NCBI RefSeq assembly: GCF_009696605.1
Contig: NZ_VULR01000010.1
Location: forward strand, 29,026-93,025
Reading direction: 5' to 3'
From: Anaerosalibacter bizertensis
GTDB lineage: Bacteria; Bacillota; Clostridia; Tissierellales; Sporanaerobacteraceae
Length of the DNA stretch: 64,000 bases
Position 1 is the stretch's first letter; each line of letters starts with the position of its first letter. Made by a program: the position numbers and the translations under genes. The notes beneath the pieces are model-generated. The model did not search any database. It had not been told where the DNA came from and saw nothing but the letters and a program-made list of their open reading frames with translations. Below are positions 63,923 to 64,000 of this stretch, one piece after another.

Positions 63923-64000
63923 TGTTCAAGTTAACAACTGAAGTACCTAAGTTTCTATAAATTCAAATATATTTTTCTTAGTCTAATTTTAGGTATAGCA

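Overview
The window comes from the chromosome of a low-GC, Gram-positive, spore-forming anaerobe, most likely an amino-acid-fermenting member of the Clostridia/Tissierellia. The evidence is the very AT-rich codon use with strong GGAGG ribosome sites, a complete dcw cluster running into spoIIGA-sigE-sigG, T-box leaders, a two-subunit ferredoxin-type 2-oxoacid oxidoreductase, and a full Stickland-type ornithine degradation operon. The DNPR motif in MurE points to meso-diaminopimelate peptidoglycan. No tRNA, rRNA, CRISPR array or intact insertion sequence was seen.

Layout. 1-2.0 kb: a polysaccharide O-acetylation pair (MBOAT acyltransferase, cut by the window edge, plus a DHHW/AlgX-like protein). 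2.1-4.6 kb: korAB. 4.7-8.5 kb: a YhhN-like membrane protein, a serine hydrolase, mtnN and a membrane-anchored alpha/beta hydrolase. 8.6-10.5 kb: lplA-lipA. 10.6-12.5 kb: a guanine-class purine riboswitch ahead of a permease and a phosphoribosyltransferase. 12.5-13.6 kb: ychF on the minus strand, the only clear minus-strand gene. 13.7-17.8 kb: pstSCAB behind a four-repeat Pho-box candidate, followed by a YhcN/YlaJ spore lipoprotein. 17.9-21.3 kb: an M16 peptidase-like pair (YmfF/YmfH type) and lgt.

21.3-42.7 kb is the division, cell wall and sporulation supercluster: mraZ (with four 10-bp operator repeats), rsmH, ftsL, a PASTA-PBP, murE, mraY, murD, ftsW/spoVE, murG, murA, divIB, two DUF881 genes, sbp, ftsA, ftsZ, spoIIGA, sigE, sigG, ylmC, nrdR and pgeF. 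murF is absent from its usual place between murE and mraY. 42.7-46.5 kb carries a PhoP/PhoR-like two-component system and, 19 bp on, a sigma-54 enhancer-binding regulator.

46.5-54.6 kb holds the ornithine pathway behind a clear -24/-12 sigma-54 promoter. Ornithine racemase makes D-ornithine, OraS/OraE (B12 and PLP) isomerises it to 2,4-diaminopentanoate, Ord deaminates that, and OrtAB cleaves the product with CoA to acetyl-CoA and alanine. A MutL/GlmL-like ATPase probably serves the mutase. The rest is rarA, a T-box (AAC) with asnS, an AbgT-family transporter, a T-box (CTC) with leuS, a decayed degV pseudogene and an SDR-type threonine dehydrogenase.

No wholly unknown system was recognised. 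The most rewarding points are the sigma-54 control of ornithine fermentation by an adjacent regulator with an altered GAFTGA loop, the missing murF, the mismatch between riboswitch class and phosphoribosyltransferase family, and several unexplained large inverted repeats.
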